A DNA stretch of 64,000 nt from Tethya wilhelma. Lineage: Eukaryota > Porifera > Demospongiae > Tethyida > Tethyidae. The DNA is taken from NCBI GenBank assembly GCA_964030475.1, contig CAXIPT010000038.1, positions 103,375 through 167,374 of the forward strand, given 5' to 3'. Shown here in pieces: positions 34,623 to 46,789 of this stretch (its first letter is position 1; each line of letters opens with the position of its first letter). The notes beneath the pieces were generated by a model, which was not told where the DNA came from, made no database searches, and saw only the letters and a list, made by a program, of their open reading frames with translations. A program made the position numbers and the translations under genes.

Positions 34623-36001
34623 GTGAGTAGGAATCTAGCTAGCCAACAGAGTAATCTTTGTAAAATTTATGATAGGGCCTAACAATTTAATAGTTGCTAG
34701 CTAATTTCGCATGCAATTGAATTTGAATGCATAATCTTGTAAACCTGGTTTAAAAGTATATATGAGTTTGCACCACTGATATAAAATTTGTTGCCACTAT
34801 CACTGGAAATCACCTCCATGTTTAATAGCTAGCTAACATTAAAGCATAGGTGTAGCATTTTGTGTCAGTTCTTTGTTGAAGGCTCTACCAAAATTTTAAT
34901 ATGTTGTAGGCCAACTTATCAACTATATAGAGAGTGATATGGCAAGACAGGTAGCTCAGTGCTGTTTACTTTCATATGAAAAAATAATAAAGCATGAAAA
35001 CCAAAGCAACACAATTTCTAAACTGAGGAGATGGTGTTGGTGAGAAACAACAACTGATGTGTTTGTATTCAGGCTTAGCCCGTTTATAGAATCCTTCTTT
35101 GTACCCTCTAGCTATATGCTTGAAAGAAATAGCTATTTTTTCGAACTTCTTGTCTTCTTGAACTGATGGCTTTTCTCTCTTGTGCAGCAATCATTATTAT
35201 TTGGTTGGAACACTCTAGCTCTGCTACCTTAGTGAGATTCTTATCTTTTCAAATCTCTCTCTTTCTCTCTCTCTAGACCAATCACCATGATGTGCCTCCT
35301 CTCAACGTGACCCACTATCGTTTCCTTGGCTGGCTCAGTTGATCACAGTGTTCCCAAGTTTGCTACCTCCCTCATTGTGTTTGTCCGTAGTGTCAGGAGC
35401 AAGTACAACAAAGTCAGGTCCTCCCATGTTGGTCCACTGCAGTGCTGGCGTGGGGAGGACTGGCACCTTCATACTGGTGGACTCCATGCTGGTAGTGTGC
35501 TATAGGCATGGGTTCAAATCCTGGTTAGATCTTAAGATTATTTTTTGGGGAGGGGGGGGGGGGTTTCCCACCAGTAGATCTGCTGAATCAACACCTTGTC
35601 CATCAGTTAGTATAGGATATTGAAAACTACAATGAAAGGCCCTCTACTACTGGAGTAACTTGTTGACTGTTTACCATTCCATATTGTGCTATTGTTGATG
35701 TAAGGTTGTACACACAGGAAACACATACAGTACATAGCAGCCCAGGCTCCTCTCGAGAACATAATCAATGACTTCTGGAGGATGGTCTGGGAGTTCAAGA
35801 TCAAGGCCCTCATGAAAGTGTAAGTTAAATCATTGTGATGTAATTGGAGTTTCTGTTGTATAGATATCATTATGATATCATTGTAGGAGACTAGTTGCAT
35901 GTACTGGCCCACTACAAAGGATGTCCCTATGAATTATGGCAAATTGATTGTTGGGGACCTAGTCACACACAAGTCTAAAATCAGAGATGACAAGATGCAT
36001 G

Positions 36002-36390
36002 CCGTGGCGGATCTAGGATTTTTGAAAGGTTTTTTCTAACAATACTGTGTACGGAGCGCGCTAAAAATTTTGGGGTAGCTACGCCCACTTTTGCAAAAAC
36101 ACGCCCATTTATGTGTTACAGCCCCACCCATTTTCCACTTGCATGAACTTTATTTGCACTTTACCACGAGCGTCTCGCGCTAGGGAACTGACTGACAAGC
36201 TTTTTTGTGCAAGTATCTAGCTCATATTTCTTGTCCTAAATTCTCTATCAAGGCTCTCAAAGTAAGTATTTTCTACTTATAAGAGTCCATAAGTCAGGTT
36301 TCTATTGTTTCTTGTAAAAAAATTGTAAGCTGGCCTGGCCAAAAGGGGGTTTCCATGGAAACTACGGAAACCCCTCTGGATCCGCCACTG
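36002..36390. mobile_element. Non-autonomous hAT-like element with target duplication
   Basis: The ends CCGTGGCGGATCTAG and, inverted, CAGTGGCGGATCCAG are flanked by AGATGCATG (35993-36001) and AGATGAATG (36391-36399), an 8-9 bp duplication with one mismatch as hAT elements make. It splits the second phosphatase domain of the PTP relic. Confidence 0.75.
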
Positions 36391-36452
36391 AGATGAATGT
36401 TTTGATTCATTTTTCACTGTTCTTATGATAGCTTATATTGATATTGTAGTGT

Positions 36453-36491
<39 letters not shown>
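36453..36491. repeat. (CT)n microsatellite before a possible acceptor
   Basis: A TCTC run leads to TTGCAG at about 36490-36495, the likely acceptor for the PTP D2 fragment at 36497-36660. Confidence 0.8.
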
Positions 36492-36492
<1 letters not shown>

Positions 36493-37769
36493 CAGTCCCT
36501 GCACAGCAGCAATCTAGGAGGTGCTCCCAATAAGCCACTACTCCCAATGGCCTGAGCAGGCAGACCCAATGATGTCACACTACTGCTGAAGATGATAGAA
36601 TCATTAAACATAGTCCAGAGGAACACAGGCAACAAAATCAATCACAGTCATGTGCTAGTAAGTCTTCCAATTACACTTGTTAGCATTGTTACCATGCACT
36701 TCCTTTCTGAAGTAGGTCAGAGGGGAGCATGGGTCTAAGCCACAGAAGTATTGGGTTTCTGTTCAAAACATGTAGTAACCAATTCCTTTCTGAAATGATA
36801 TCAAAATACCAGCAATGTACATTTGAACAGAGACAGCAATGCTTTGATTGCTAGCTCTCCCACCCTCTATAATCCTTTGTTGTTCTTGTGAAATAATTAT
36901 TTAACTAGCAAATGCCTACGACATTTTGGGGGCGAGCGTGAGTGTGTGAGTATCAGTGCTTGCATGCGTGAATATTCAGGTTGAACATTTGTTTCTGATC
37001 GTATGATAGTAAACGTTGACAATGCTTTGTCTTCAGCAGCTGTGTGGTTAGCTGCATGGTGATTGTGCTAGTCACTGTCTCTTGGCAATATCTTGGTGTT
37101 CTCTCTTCTTGCTTTTTTTCACTTTGCTGTTGAGCATGCCTTTTCTTGTCTGATTTGCCTCATTGATGCTACCTACAGTACTGCTCTGCTTTATCTCTGC
37201 CTAGTGTTTATTGCCATACAAATATCTATGAGCATGTGTGAGTATTCACGTATCACGCAAGTCAATAATCTGTTTCTTCTTTGTCTTTCTAACCTTTTTG
37301 CCTAGATCTCGCAGTTTTTTCATTTCAGTTCACAAAGCTGTGCTGCTCTATGCTGCGTACACGCGCTAGCTACAGTCAGCTAGCTCAAGCGCTCCGTGGA
37401 TCCCAAGCGCTGAGCTAGCTAGCTCCACCTACAACTACGTGACGTCATACATTGTACAAAAAATTTTACCTAAATTGCAAAATTAGAACAGGAAGCGTTA
37501 TTTACGGAATGTGCGTACAGACATCACATAGACGGAAGTGCATAGATTCGAATGCCATGTAACGTATATGTGGGGCTCGCTCACGCTCGCCCCAATATTC
37601 CTCTCCTGCTGGGCATGGATACAGTTAAAGGTACCAGTCTTACCCATGTCATCCATCACTGGAGAGAGGAAGGAGGGAGATACTAAAATAGAGGGAGTGG
37701 TGGACTTCTTCCAGTTCCTCAAATCCTCTAGGATCCATCGCCCCCTGCTGGTCTCTTAACAGGTAGGTC

Positions 37770-38535
37770 ATTTTACGTGATTCCCAACATGTGTGAAGTC
37801 ATAGGAGTGGGGGTATTTGATGGATGTTAATGATTACTATATATATATATACTTCCATTAGGTAGTGATGGTTGTACTCTTAGGAACTGATGATAGAGTA
37901 TACAGTTAATGTAACTGATACCATGTGTAGGCAAAAAGGATTTTAATCTTTCCTTTTTGTGACTCTCTCCTTTACATATTTGACTGTGACTAATGACACA
38001 TACATGTTGACAATAAACCATAGAGTTTTTTTGTTTCTCTCTGTCTTTCAGAACTTTAGTCGATATTGTTATTGTTCTCTCTCCCTCACTTTTCTTCAGA
38101 AGCCCAATAATTATCTTCTGCCATGATGACTACCTTGATAGTTTTGACAACTAAGCCAACTACAAGGATCTAGCTCCACCCTCCTCAGTATAGCCCTGCC
38201 CACCCACATTTGTTGTCTCGCGCAATCAGTTCAAGTGACTTTTTGTATTTTGTTGTCAATGAAATTGTGTGTGCATTACTAATTGATGTCCATTCATTGA
38301 AAATATTAATTTTGTCCCTGTACATAAAACATGCACTATTAGTGTATAGTATTGCTGTATCTTTGTTATTCATAATTAATATAGGAGAAAATTATGTTTT
38401 AAATCTCTTGCAATAATTGTTGTGGTGAAAAATATACCATTATACGATAGGATATTTTGCACAGATCTAGAGGGCTGCATAAATGTGTTCTCTTGAGAGC
38501 CTTTCAGGAATCAGGATTTGGGTGTATATGTGTGG
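37770..38535. other. Downstream flank of the PTP relic
   Basis: AT-rich, non-coding. Contains a (TA)n run (about 37838-37852) and, at 38213-38269, a block shared with 54590-54655. Confidence 0.4.
38213..38269. repeat. Dispersed block, copy 1 of TTGTCTC(G/A)CGCAATCAGTT
   Basis: TTGTCTCGCGCAATCAGTTC followed by AGTGACTTTTTGTATTTTGT matches 54590-54655 almost base for base, including a following GTGCATT. Outside the block the two sites differ. Confidence 0.7.
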
Positions 38536-38538
38536 TTT

Positions 38539-40192
38539 AGTCTCGCTAGCCAGACTCTCCGCAAGCCTATGGTGTGGTGGGTTGCGTATACTACTTTTGG
38601 ATTTATAGTACAGCAGTCCTTGCACGAGTAGAGCTTCCTGCCACAATCTTACTCATGCCTACATGAACGCATCGTAATTGTGGGACGTGTGTCAATTGCT
38701 GCCCCTCACGTCACGTAAACTTGAAATTTTGCGTCACTTACCGCATCAAGAAAGTTCACTGAACATCACTCTGATAAAATTTGTGTATCTCCAAATAAGA
38801 CTGAAGTATAGGCACAGAATAAGTTCTGCTAAAAGTACAGTGTTTTACAAGAAGCGTGGTGCTTGTCAGATCGATGTCAATAGCTCGAGGTAAGCGTGTT
38901 CAGTAGATCAGTAAACAGTAAATTACTGATCTACTACTAACACTAAACTACCGCATTTCTAGCGGTTTTTGACTAGTAATTTTAGCTATATAGTTTTAGT
39001 TACTGGAATACTACTACAGTATGTTATACTGCTAGATGTAAGTTACAAACTAGTAGAGTATGGATGCCCTCAGCAGTTTTGTACCATGCTGCCCAAAAAA
39101 TCAAAGTCGTCTGGTCCATTTTATCGCTATAGATACACGGTAGAAATTCAACTTGAAGACAATTTAGACACTGTATTCATGTTAAAAAATTACTTTCTTA
39201 TAACAAATATGGCTCTAAGAACTTTAGCTACTTCTTTTCTGGCTGTTTCTCCGGTGTTGTCTTTACTTCCATGTGCTTGGCCACCATTTTGTTTATATAA
39301 AAGGGTTTTTAGTTTAGTTTTAGTTAACTAAAACAACAGTGCCTCACAACTTATATAGATATATACAATGTACACAAAAAAGTTCATAAATTCTCACCAA
39401 TGTTCATAGAAGTCCACAGATTTTGTAATGTTCATGAGAAGTTCAACCAGAGGATGTTCACAATCTGCGATAATAAATAGTTTTAGCAAAAATGAGCTAG
39501 CTTTATTTATAACTAAAACTATAAATCATGAAGAGTCGGTCAAAATAATAACTAAACTAAATTTAGTTAGTTAACTAAACTAAAACCCTTATAGTTAGGC
39601 CTTTTTTTACATTTAGTTAACTAAATGTAAACTAACAAAATATTTTCTTGAAGTTTAGCTAGAACTATAACTAATGGTTTTGAGGGTTAACTGGTTTTTC
39701 TGCTCTGTGGTGTTCTAAAGGCCCCTCTTTCATGTTGTTATACGATAGATAATATACTCTATAAAACATCTTCATTTACTGCAACTATCGAGGTTTTGTT
39801 AGTAAAAACAGTTTAATCAGGCGATTCAGCTAGGGTAAATCAAGTATAGCACCCTGGCCTAATTTATAAGAGAATGGATCAAATAAAGGCTGTGGATACT
39901 GCACCTTCTCCATAAACTAAAGCTAAATACATCATTTCACGGTTACCGTAGTCAACGGTGCCGGTTCTTTAATGCAGCACTGGCAAAATAAGGATACTGT
40001 ATATTATGTAACTGTGCAATACAAAACCAATATGAAAGTAGGAATACTCTATACACAGCAATCAAATAAATTAGTGTATTGTTGTCAGTCTTAATTTGAC
40101 AATAATTTTGATATATAGAGTGTACATTTACATTTCTGTATTTTTATGAACATATCCCCCATTTTTGGTGGAGAGTCCAGCTAGCGAGATTA
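38539..40192. mobile_element. 1.65-kb inverted-repeat element candidate
   Basis: The left end AGTCTCGCTAGCCAGACTCT and the right end, which on the other strand reads AATCTCGCTAGCTGGACTCT, are imperfect inverted repeats. The inside repeats TTTAGTTAACTAAA-like phrases (about 39305-39330 and 39550-39620). A 120-codon open frame at 38969-39331 has no family match and I do not count it as a gene. Confidence 0.5.
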
Positions 40193-40339
40193 TGTGTTGT
40201 TACAGGTGTTTCCTGGTACGTGGTTCATGAAGGACATGTGTCAATTGACATATCCCGATTTTATGATGTCATTGGTTTCTACTAGTGATGATACATGATT
40301 TTAGCCTTTTTTCTCCAAACAAATATTATAACAAGTAGC

Positions 40340-41355
40340 AAAAATTTCAAAAAAATAAGCAGTGTAGGAATGGGCAGTGCTGTAAAAAGTATGGGAACAA
40401 GGCATGTCTCAATTTCGGGCACATGACTACTTCATTTTCATTTTTGATTCCTCAATTATTGTCATAAAGGGTTCCAGAATTATTATCTGTAGATGAAGTT
40501 TATCAGCTAAGCAACAGTATCACATACTAATGGTTCAAATTCTTGCAAATCTTATCACTTAGCTAAATAGTGGAATGAAGTATAGCATGTACAGGCAGGA
40601 TTAGATTATATTGGCCAAGACTTGAACACACACAAAAAATGAAGTAGTCATGTGCCCGAAATTGAGACATGCCTTGTTCCCATACTTTTTACAGCACTGC
40701 CCATTCCTACACTGCTTATTTTTTTGAAATTTTTGCTACTTGTTCATTCACTTTTTTCAACGCTACAGTGTGAAGACTGTTAGAGACTGGTTAGTCCCTA
40801 CAAAAAGCTTGAGTAGCAGCTACATGCATTGTAATGCTCGAGTAACTAATGCGCATGCGCGTTTAATGCCACGTGGAGAGATAATGAATGACCTTTGAAC
40901 TCTACCTACAGGAAGATTGCTACGTTGAATTTATATGCTAAGTTTCAAAGCTTTCTAGTTTTTGTTTAGGCTTATTTGTGATGAAAACGAGTATCAAGGA
41001 ACGCAGTTCCCTTGAAAAGGACTTACCTAGTGCTGTCAAAGTTGGCTCCACACTTTCTGGTTCTCTGGAAATCGTGTTCAAGTAAGTCAGTTAGTACGTA
41101 GTAAGTAAGTACGTTAGGAGAACAAAAATGGCACTGTTGTGGCTTCCCACTAGCGCTCTCTACGAGTTCCCAAGGAAGTTTCTGTGAGCTTCAGGCCCTT
41201 CTTGCAGTTGGTAATCTGTTGGGGAGAGCCTTTGAGCAAGTTTGAGGGCTTAACTTTGTTTTGTTAGATTTTTATGGTGATAAAGATTTTGTATTGGGTC
41301 TATGAGACATGTGGCCCATTCCTACTATACGTACTACCGTACGTATGATATACTT
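40340..41355. mobile_element. Foldback element, AAGGCATG / GCCCATTCCTA family
   Basis: At 40345-40450 the block GTGTAGGAATGGGCAGTGCT ... ACAAGGCATGTCTCAATTTC ... CACATGACTACTTCATTTT is repeated inverted at 40640-40745, making a hairpin about 410 bp across. A tail continues through a DR1-like TGACCTTTGAAC (about 40889), CCACTAGCGCTCTCTACGAG and GGCCCATTCCTACTATACGT, ending in TACGTACTACCGTACGTA. It has no protein. Confidence 0.75.
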
Positions 41356-41683
41356 CATACATTGATTCCCACTCAGGTTCATTATAGTACACAATGTCAT
41401 GTAGATACCAGTAGCTATTCAGTAGGTCTACTATAGATTATTATTGAAGCATGTTGACTGCATACATGTTGATTGTATAACTTTGCAACCATCTGACATC
41501 TCCTTTGTAGGCTGTATATTGCTTTTTATGGTCTTCAAGAATGACATGTACAGAAGTCAGGTTTCTCCCACTGTTGTTTTTTCTCTCCTACCGTATCATC
41601 TTTACAATGTCACAGAGTTAGTCAATACTTGATTAAAAATTTTAAAATTGAACCGATTACACCGTAGATAATACAGACTACGT

Positions 41684-42530
41684 GACCGGGATTGGAAACT
41701 CCCATTCACTGCAATGTAATTTTTACGGACAGCGCGGGTTTCAATTTTTGACAGCTGCCACAAAATTTGCGAGTTCTTTTGACGTGCAAGTCAACAAGAA
41801 AAGAGGCAAAGAGAAGCTAGGAGAGGCAATAGTTTTGCTACAGTGGAGGTTCATTGGAACAGGTAAGAATATACTTACTTGGCACTGGAATAACAAAGTG
41901 TAAATGCATACTTACGTATGCATTTTGGGTTAAATCATGCCGAGTTTTGTGATGAGTCTATGAACTCTCATTTTTTCTGTATCACGGTGAAAGTCACTGA
42001 GACTATAGCTATAGCTAGCTAGCACTGAGTTGAGCAGAATCTGTTGCTCTCTACCTTTGTTTTTTTATCTGCAGATGGACACTCAGTTCTGCAAACACTA
42101 AGTACAAGTAAAACAGTCAAATTTCAAGCACTAAACCTATTTAATTGTGACAACCTTTGCCTAGAGATGACTTTGCAAAAATTTTTCTAAGTCCCAAAAG
42201 GGTGCGTCAGATAAAAATTAGCGACCGGGATTGGAAATGCCCATTCACTCCAATGTAATTTTCGCGGACAGCGCGGGTTTCAATTTTTGACAGCTGCCAC
42301 AAAATTCGCGAGTTCTTTTGGAGTTCTTTTGACGTGCAAGTCAGCAAGAAAAAAGGCGATGAGAAGCTGGAGAGGCAATAGTTTTGTTACAGTGGAGGTT
42401 CATTGGAACAGGTAAGAATATATTTACTTGGCACTGGAATAACGAAGTGCAAATACATACTTACGTATGCATTTTGGGCTAAATCATGCCGAGTTTTGTG
42501 ATGAGTCTATGAACTCTCATTTTTTCTGTA
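41684..42530 (+). repeat. 300-bp direct duplication carrying an exon-like block
   Basis: 41684-41981 and 42223-42530 share GACCGGGATTGGAAA, ACAGCGCGGGTTTCAATTTT, CAGTGGAGGTTCATTGGAAC and TGATGAGTCTATGAACTCTC, with about 90 percent identity and 539 bp between starts. Each holds a possible exon ending ACAG|GTAAGAATA. Copy 1 keeps an open frame (residues include FQFLTAATKFASSFDVQV); copy 2 has a 12-base repeat of GAGTTCTTTTG and small gaps that break it. No protein family is recognised. Confidence 0.75.
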
Positions 42531-43185
42531 CCTCTAACTCTAAAAGTAAGCCAACAATAGTAGTCATTGTTATCATACTAACTAGTACTTTTGGTGCATG
42601 GGCTAATCTTGTGTGGCATAACACAAAGGGCTATGTCAAAATTTTGTCAATTGGTAGGTATAGTAGAGCTCCATGTTTATGCTTTTTCTGTACCCCTCAG
42701 AAGTCTGAACTGTACTGTTCTCTGGCTATAGCTAATAATTATTGACATTTTAAGGTGCATTAGTCTATGTTTCATGGAACAGGCACAATTTTTATTCATG
42801 GGAATGTATAGTTTTCAGCTGAATGGTGTGTTCATACAAACCATGAGTACTTAAATGACAAGTGATGTAATTATTACCTAGCCGCAAGATTGGGTATTTG
42901 AAATTCTGCAGTACTCTTAAACAGCATCATTACATTCTAATTTGATAGGATGGGACGTAAACTTCGCCTATAGCCATATTTCATAAGAAAAAGTACTACA
43001 ACCAGGATTAATCACAGCAAGACAAGATTGAAGTTCAGTTCTGACTCAATTAATGCAATAGGTGCCGGACTGTTCAGATGGCAGATGCACCGCACTCCTG
43101 ATGTTCCGTGTTCAGATCCCTGGCAGCAGCCATCATAAACTTGTCGATTATGGAACATCTCTTTATCAGCATATCAATATTTATG

Positions 43186-43205
43186 TGTGTGCATGTGTGT
43201 GTGTN

Positions 43206-43301
<96 letters not shown>
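43186..43301. repeat. (GT)n microsatellite
   Basis: An almost pure run of about 110 bases with one N at 43205. It lies just downstream (minus strand) of the cysteine-rich gene's stop. Confidence 0.9.
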
Positions 43302-43303
<2 letters not shown>

Positions 43304-43414
43304 GTATACTACAATCCACAATACTCACCTTCAACACAATGTTATATTGAAGGACATGCCACTGGCCCACTATTCATATTCTCACATGTTACAGGACAGG
43401 CAGTACCACACTCT

Positions 43415-43812
43415 TTACTCCTTCCCTTCAGGGCACTCTGGCTCTTCACTAGTAGTGGGAGGAACAGGACACTTCTCAGGAGTGACACAGTCATCAGCAT
43501 ACAACACCTTGCCTTTAGGACAGAAACAACCTAAACAGATTGAAGGGAAATTACTTACTATAAACCATGCATTTAGTGTTCTTATTGTGTTTGTTTGTTT
43601 GTTCTTGTTTTCACTGATTTGTTAATCATGTTGCACATTGTATGCACATGCCCAACCAATTAGATTACATGCCATTCATAAGCAACAATCCTATACCTTG
43701 AACACATCAGGTGGGTACTGCTCATCAGTGCTACCATCTGCAGGACATGCAGTCTTCAGGATATCTACACATGAACCATCAAGTTCTATGGTTCCTTCAG
43801 GATAGAAACAAC
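43415..43812 (-). CDS. Cysteine-rich (TIL-like) secreted protein, last exons
   Basis: Two minus-strand exons with good acceptors: 43697-43812 (GCFYPEGTIELDGSCVDIL, then CP) and 43415-43530 (GCFCPKGKVLYADDCVTPEK, then CP) ending in TAA. The CxxPxG...CV...CP pattern is that of TIL-type cysteine modules found next to VWD domains or in protease inhibitors. By my reading the first exon ends in phase 0 while the second needs one carried base, so an exon is missing, the splice differs, or the copy is damaged. Upstream exons were not found with confidence. Confidence 0.4.
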
Positions 43813-43829
43813 CTGCACTAGAAGCAATC

Positions 43830-43842
43830 ATTTTTCATTGTG

Positions 43843-43875
<33 letters not shown>

Positions 43876-45320
43876 AACCTGCGTGCATTTAGGTCTGATT
43901 ATGCATGCACTCTTGGTCTATAATCAATACAATCCTTTTAGCCATACATAGCTATTATTCATAAGCTTTGGGAAACTGAACAATTGCTGTCAGTCCCAAA
44001 GGGTATAATTATATTAATACTAAAAAAATAAGTATGTCAATTTAACTTACCAGCATAGTTTTATGTGTCTGCATGCATATATGCATGTGTGTGTCATATG
44101 GAGTAGGACTAATTATAATACATACCTTCATCATGACCAAAAACGATTCTTCAAGCTATTAGCACAAAGTGCACCACCATGCATATGTACCATTATCTTA
44201 GAAACAATGATGTAAGTATTACAGGACCACTGCCTCATTGTCTGGCAAACCCCAGTGACCCAGAGTATACCCCACTGTTAGATACAGTGGACCACACTAT
44301 GAAAGAAAATTGAACATATTGAATTAAGAGGCTAGCTGATTCTAGTTAGTTTAATGCTTGTGTGCATACATGCAAGACCATTGCAAGTGTGTATATTTTT
44401 TATAGATTATTGAATGAGGATTTCTGTGCATATAGGATATCTTAGAATGTAGATATATCAAGTTGGTAAAAATTATAATGGCATGTATATATTCATAGTG
44501 TACGTAACAGCTACATACAATCCTCCATCCACATGGTAAACATGGCAAATTCTCTCTCACCTAGTAATTGACAAAAACATAACCTTCCTGTGTGCTGCTA
44601 TTAGTGATTCATTGCACTCATTCAGTCTGATGATCTTTTACCACTTTCGTCATTTTTAGCACACAGTGGATAGAAGATATGTGTGGTAAAGATTGTCACT
44701 GCAATAATAAAATCAATTATGAGCAATAATGGTATGCTGAAGGGTCGGGACAAGGCTAGCAAAAACATTGATGATCTATTGCAACGGCAAAAAAATCATC
44801 AACATGTGAATGAAAGTACGTACGGCAAAAGTTCATATGAACTCTTGACCTATGGTGCATAAGCCTCAACGCACTCAACTAGCATGCACACTAAACAAAC
44901 AATAAAACATACAATTGTCCAAAAGACCATTAGTACTTATGCAACAAGGCCCAGCTATCATTATGCAGATTAGGTTATGGTGTTCAGCCGAGCACAATTA
45001 TGAACTCAAGAATGTATTGAGCAGCTATTGATTCTATTGATTGAATGTTAAAACTTGATTAACAGCCACACTGATGCTTATACTGCATCAGACCAATGCT
45101 GATCTGATATTCCATGCCGGGCAGTGCGGGTAGCTACTAAGCCTGTATGAATTTTCACTTATACGAAACAGCATATCACTAAGCTAAATGCATGCTCTAC
45201 AATTGAAAGTATTATCTCACCTGGTAATCAATCAGTTACTTAATTATGTATAAAGCATGCAGCAAAGCCAATTCATACTGAGCACATCATGCCCAGGCCA
45301 AGTTCTATCACATCAGTGTA
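43830..45320. other. Non-coding region
   Basis: Contains a short (GT)n (about 43850-43874) and AT-rich sequence with no splice-consistent coding signal that I can join to the flanking minus-strand exons. Confidence 0.35.
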
Positions 45321-45339
45321 TTTCTAGATAATGCACACT

Positions 45340-45621
45340 ATATACCTGTGCCATGTGAAATTGGTCACCCGGGTGACTATTATGATAGCCACAGCTGATA
45401 TATGAGAACTGCCAGAATGATGAGGACCAGTTTAGTCCCCAGCCTGAAAAACTCCAGGTACTCATTAACAGCTGAGTTGACTGGTGGGAATGTGTTAGAT
45501 GGACACACCGTGGCATAACCATTAAGGGAAAATGGCAACACCTCAAATTACCCATGGTGGGACTCGAACTCCTAACATGAGGTTTGAAGTCCAGAGCGCT
45601 AGGCACTGCACTACCATGGAC
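45340..45621 (-). mobile_element. tRNA-derived SINE
   Basis: The head (45551-45621, minus strand) has the tRNA A box (TGGTAGTGCAGTGCC) and B box (AGTTCGAGTCC) at normal spacing and a short acceptor stem (TCCATG/CATGGG). It is followed by a tRNA-unrelated body containing TGAGTACCTGGAG and GGGGACTAAACTGG. The SINE reading fits better than a tRNA gene because the T stem is poorly paired and no T run follows the head. Confidence 0.65.
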
Positions 45622-45704
45622 ACACCCACACACATATTATAATCCTCTACACGTGCTATGCATGTGCTGAGGCTTAATACTATGGAGTGATTATTACACA
45701 CAAA

Positions 45705-45950
45705 ATACCGTATAGAGGGAAATTTTCGCAGGGTTCAAATTTTCGCAATTTTCACGGTGACGATCTGACCGCGAAAAAAAGAACCGTGAAAATTTGAATA
45801 ACGTGACTCGAATAGTGCTTGCGTATACGTACGTGCGCCATTGCTGGATGTAGAATCCACGAAAATTTGAACCGCGAATAAACGAACTAGCGTTCCTACA
45901 TGCTTTATCGCGAAAATTTGGACCTGCGAAAATTTCCCGCTATACGGTAT
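45705..45950. mobile_element. MITE with TACCGTATAG ends, mariner-like TA target
   Basis: The left end ATACCGTATAGAGGGAAATT and the right end, inverted, ATACCGTATAGCGGGAAATT extend to about 40 paired bases (TTTTCGCAGG then AAATTTTCGC). A TA at each edge fits the target duplication of Tc1/mariner elements. The inside is built from GCGAAAATTTG repeats. Confidence 0.85.
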
Positions 45951-45953
45951 GTG

Positions 45954-46035
45954 TTTACGGTAGATCGGGAAATTTTCGTTGGTAAAATAATTTCGTCTGT
46001 TAAATTTTCGCGTAGTTAATTTTCGTCGTTGCAGA
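45954..46035. mobile_element. Second, partial TACCGTA-family element
   Basis: Directly after the 45705-45950 element comes TACGGTAGATCGGGAAATTT, the same end as the element at 13161-13352, then GTAAAATAATTTCG and AAATTTTCGCG. The second end is not clear. Confidence 0.45.
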
Positions 46036-46352
46036 TGAACGAACAATAAACAATTTTCTCAGCTAGATTAACATCAAGCTGTTAAATAGTAATTAAGACC
46101 AAACTTTAAAGACAAACAAAAATGTATACTTCACTGCCACGGTGTGTATACGTACTAGTTGTAAGAAATGTAGAAATTTGTAAGAAATGGAGAGATATGG
46201 ATTTCCCAATCAACTTTAGTTTGCCATCAAAAACAACCCTTATAGTGTTCTAGCGTATAATATTATAATATCAACCCCATCACATCATTATGCATGAAAA
46301 CTATAACTAGAATTATATGTTTACGTATCAATTGACTGACACAAAACCTTAC

Positions 46353-46716
46353 CTCCCATCCTTTGTAGGAAGGCACAACATCATCCATTCTCTGCCAGAA
46401 AAACTTGTCCAATAAAACTATAGCAAGCACACATGTAAACAAGGAGTGTCTTTGTATTCAATTCGTGAAGACATATTCAATCCATACTCATGCGCATATA
46501 ATTTATATGATCCAGTGTAACAATTTATTATAGAAATTGTCATCATGCATGATCGCCTACTATACATCGTTGTACATTGGCAATTATACCCTTTGAAGCA
46601 CTAAATTTGATCTTTTCAATAATGTATAGCTATGCATTTATCACCTGAAGTGGGGCAGCAGCCCTTCTATTTTGAGCATAGCATCTCTGACACTGTTTCA
46701 TCAGCATCTTGATATC
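46353..46716 (-). CDS. Two exons of an unrecognised minus-strand gene
   Basis: 46645-46716 encodes DIKMLMKQCQRCYAQNRRAA plus four residues and 46353-46391 encodes RMDDVVPSYKGWE. Both have AG acceptors and GT donors and both are phase 0, so they join in frame. No family is recognised and no start or stop is placed. They could be upstream exons of the cysteine-rich gene at 43415-43812 or of an unrelated gene. Confidence 0.35.
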
Positions 46717-46789
46717 CTAGAATTGAATTTAATATGTGCCATAAATACCCCGGCCCATNGTTTTAAAATGCCTAGATTTTGTTTGTTAA

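Larger units (their letters stand above)
35276..37755 (+). pseudogene. Receptor-type protein tyrosine phosphatase relic (D1 end + D2)
   Basis: After a CT-rich acceptor at 35275, pieces of a PTP catalytic domain appear in order but in changing frames: THYRFLGWL (about 35307), FATSLIVFVRSV (about 35360), and the active-site loop HCSAGVGRTGTF (about 35435-35470). Then comes the start of a second domain, YIAAQAPLENIINDFWRMVW (about 35730-35790), YWPTTKDVPMNYGKLIVGD (about 35906), GRPNDVTLLLKMIESLNIV (about 36558) and VDFFQFLKSSRIHRPLLVS (about 37700-37755). This is the D1-D2 order of receptor PTPs; D1 lacks its first half. At least two frameshifts and a transposon insertion (36002-36390) argue for a dead gene. 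The active-site Cys and Arg codons survive in D1. A working phosphatase would remove phosphate from tyrosine at the membrane. Confidence 0.7.

Noticed and set aside
34972..35190. 72-codon minus-strand frame rich in Lys/Arg
   Set aside because: It looks protein-like but lies in an intron of the PTP relic without acceptor, donor or family match.
38969..39331. 120-codon plus-strand frame
   Set aside because: It lies inside the 1.65-kb inverted-repeat element and shows no motif of a transposase or any other family.
45551..45621. tRNA gene with anticodon TCA
   Set aside because: A and B boxes are present but the T stem pairs poorly and a SINE body follows, so it is called a SINE head.
45735..46046. 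103-codon minus-strand frame
   Set aside because: It is built from repeated AAATTTTCG units of the MITEs at 45705-46035.
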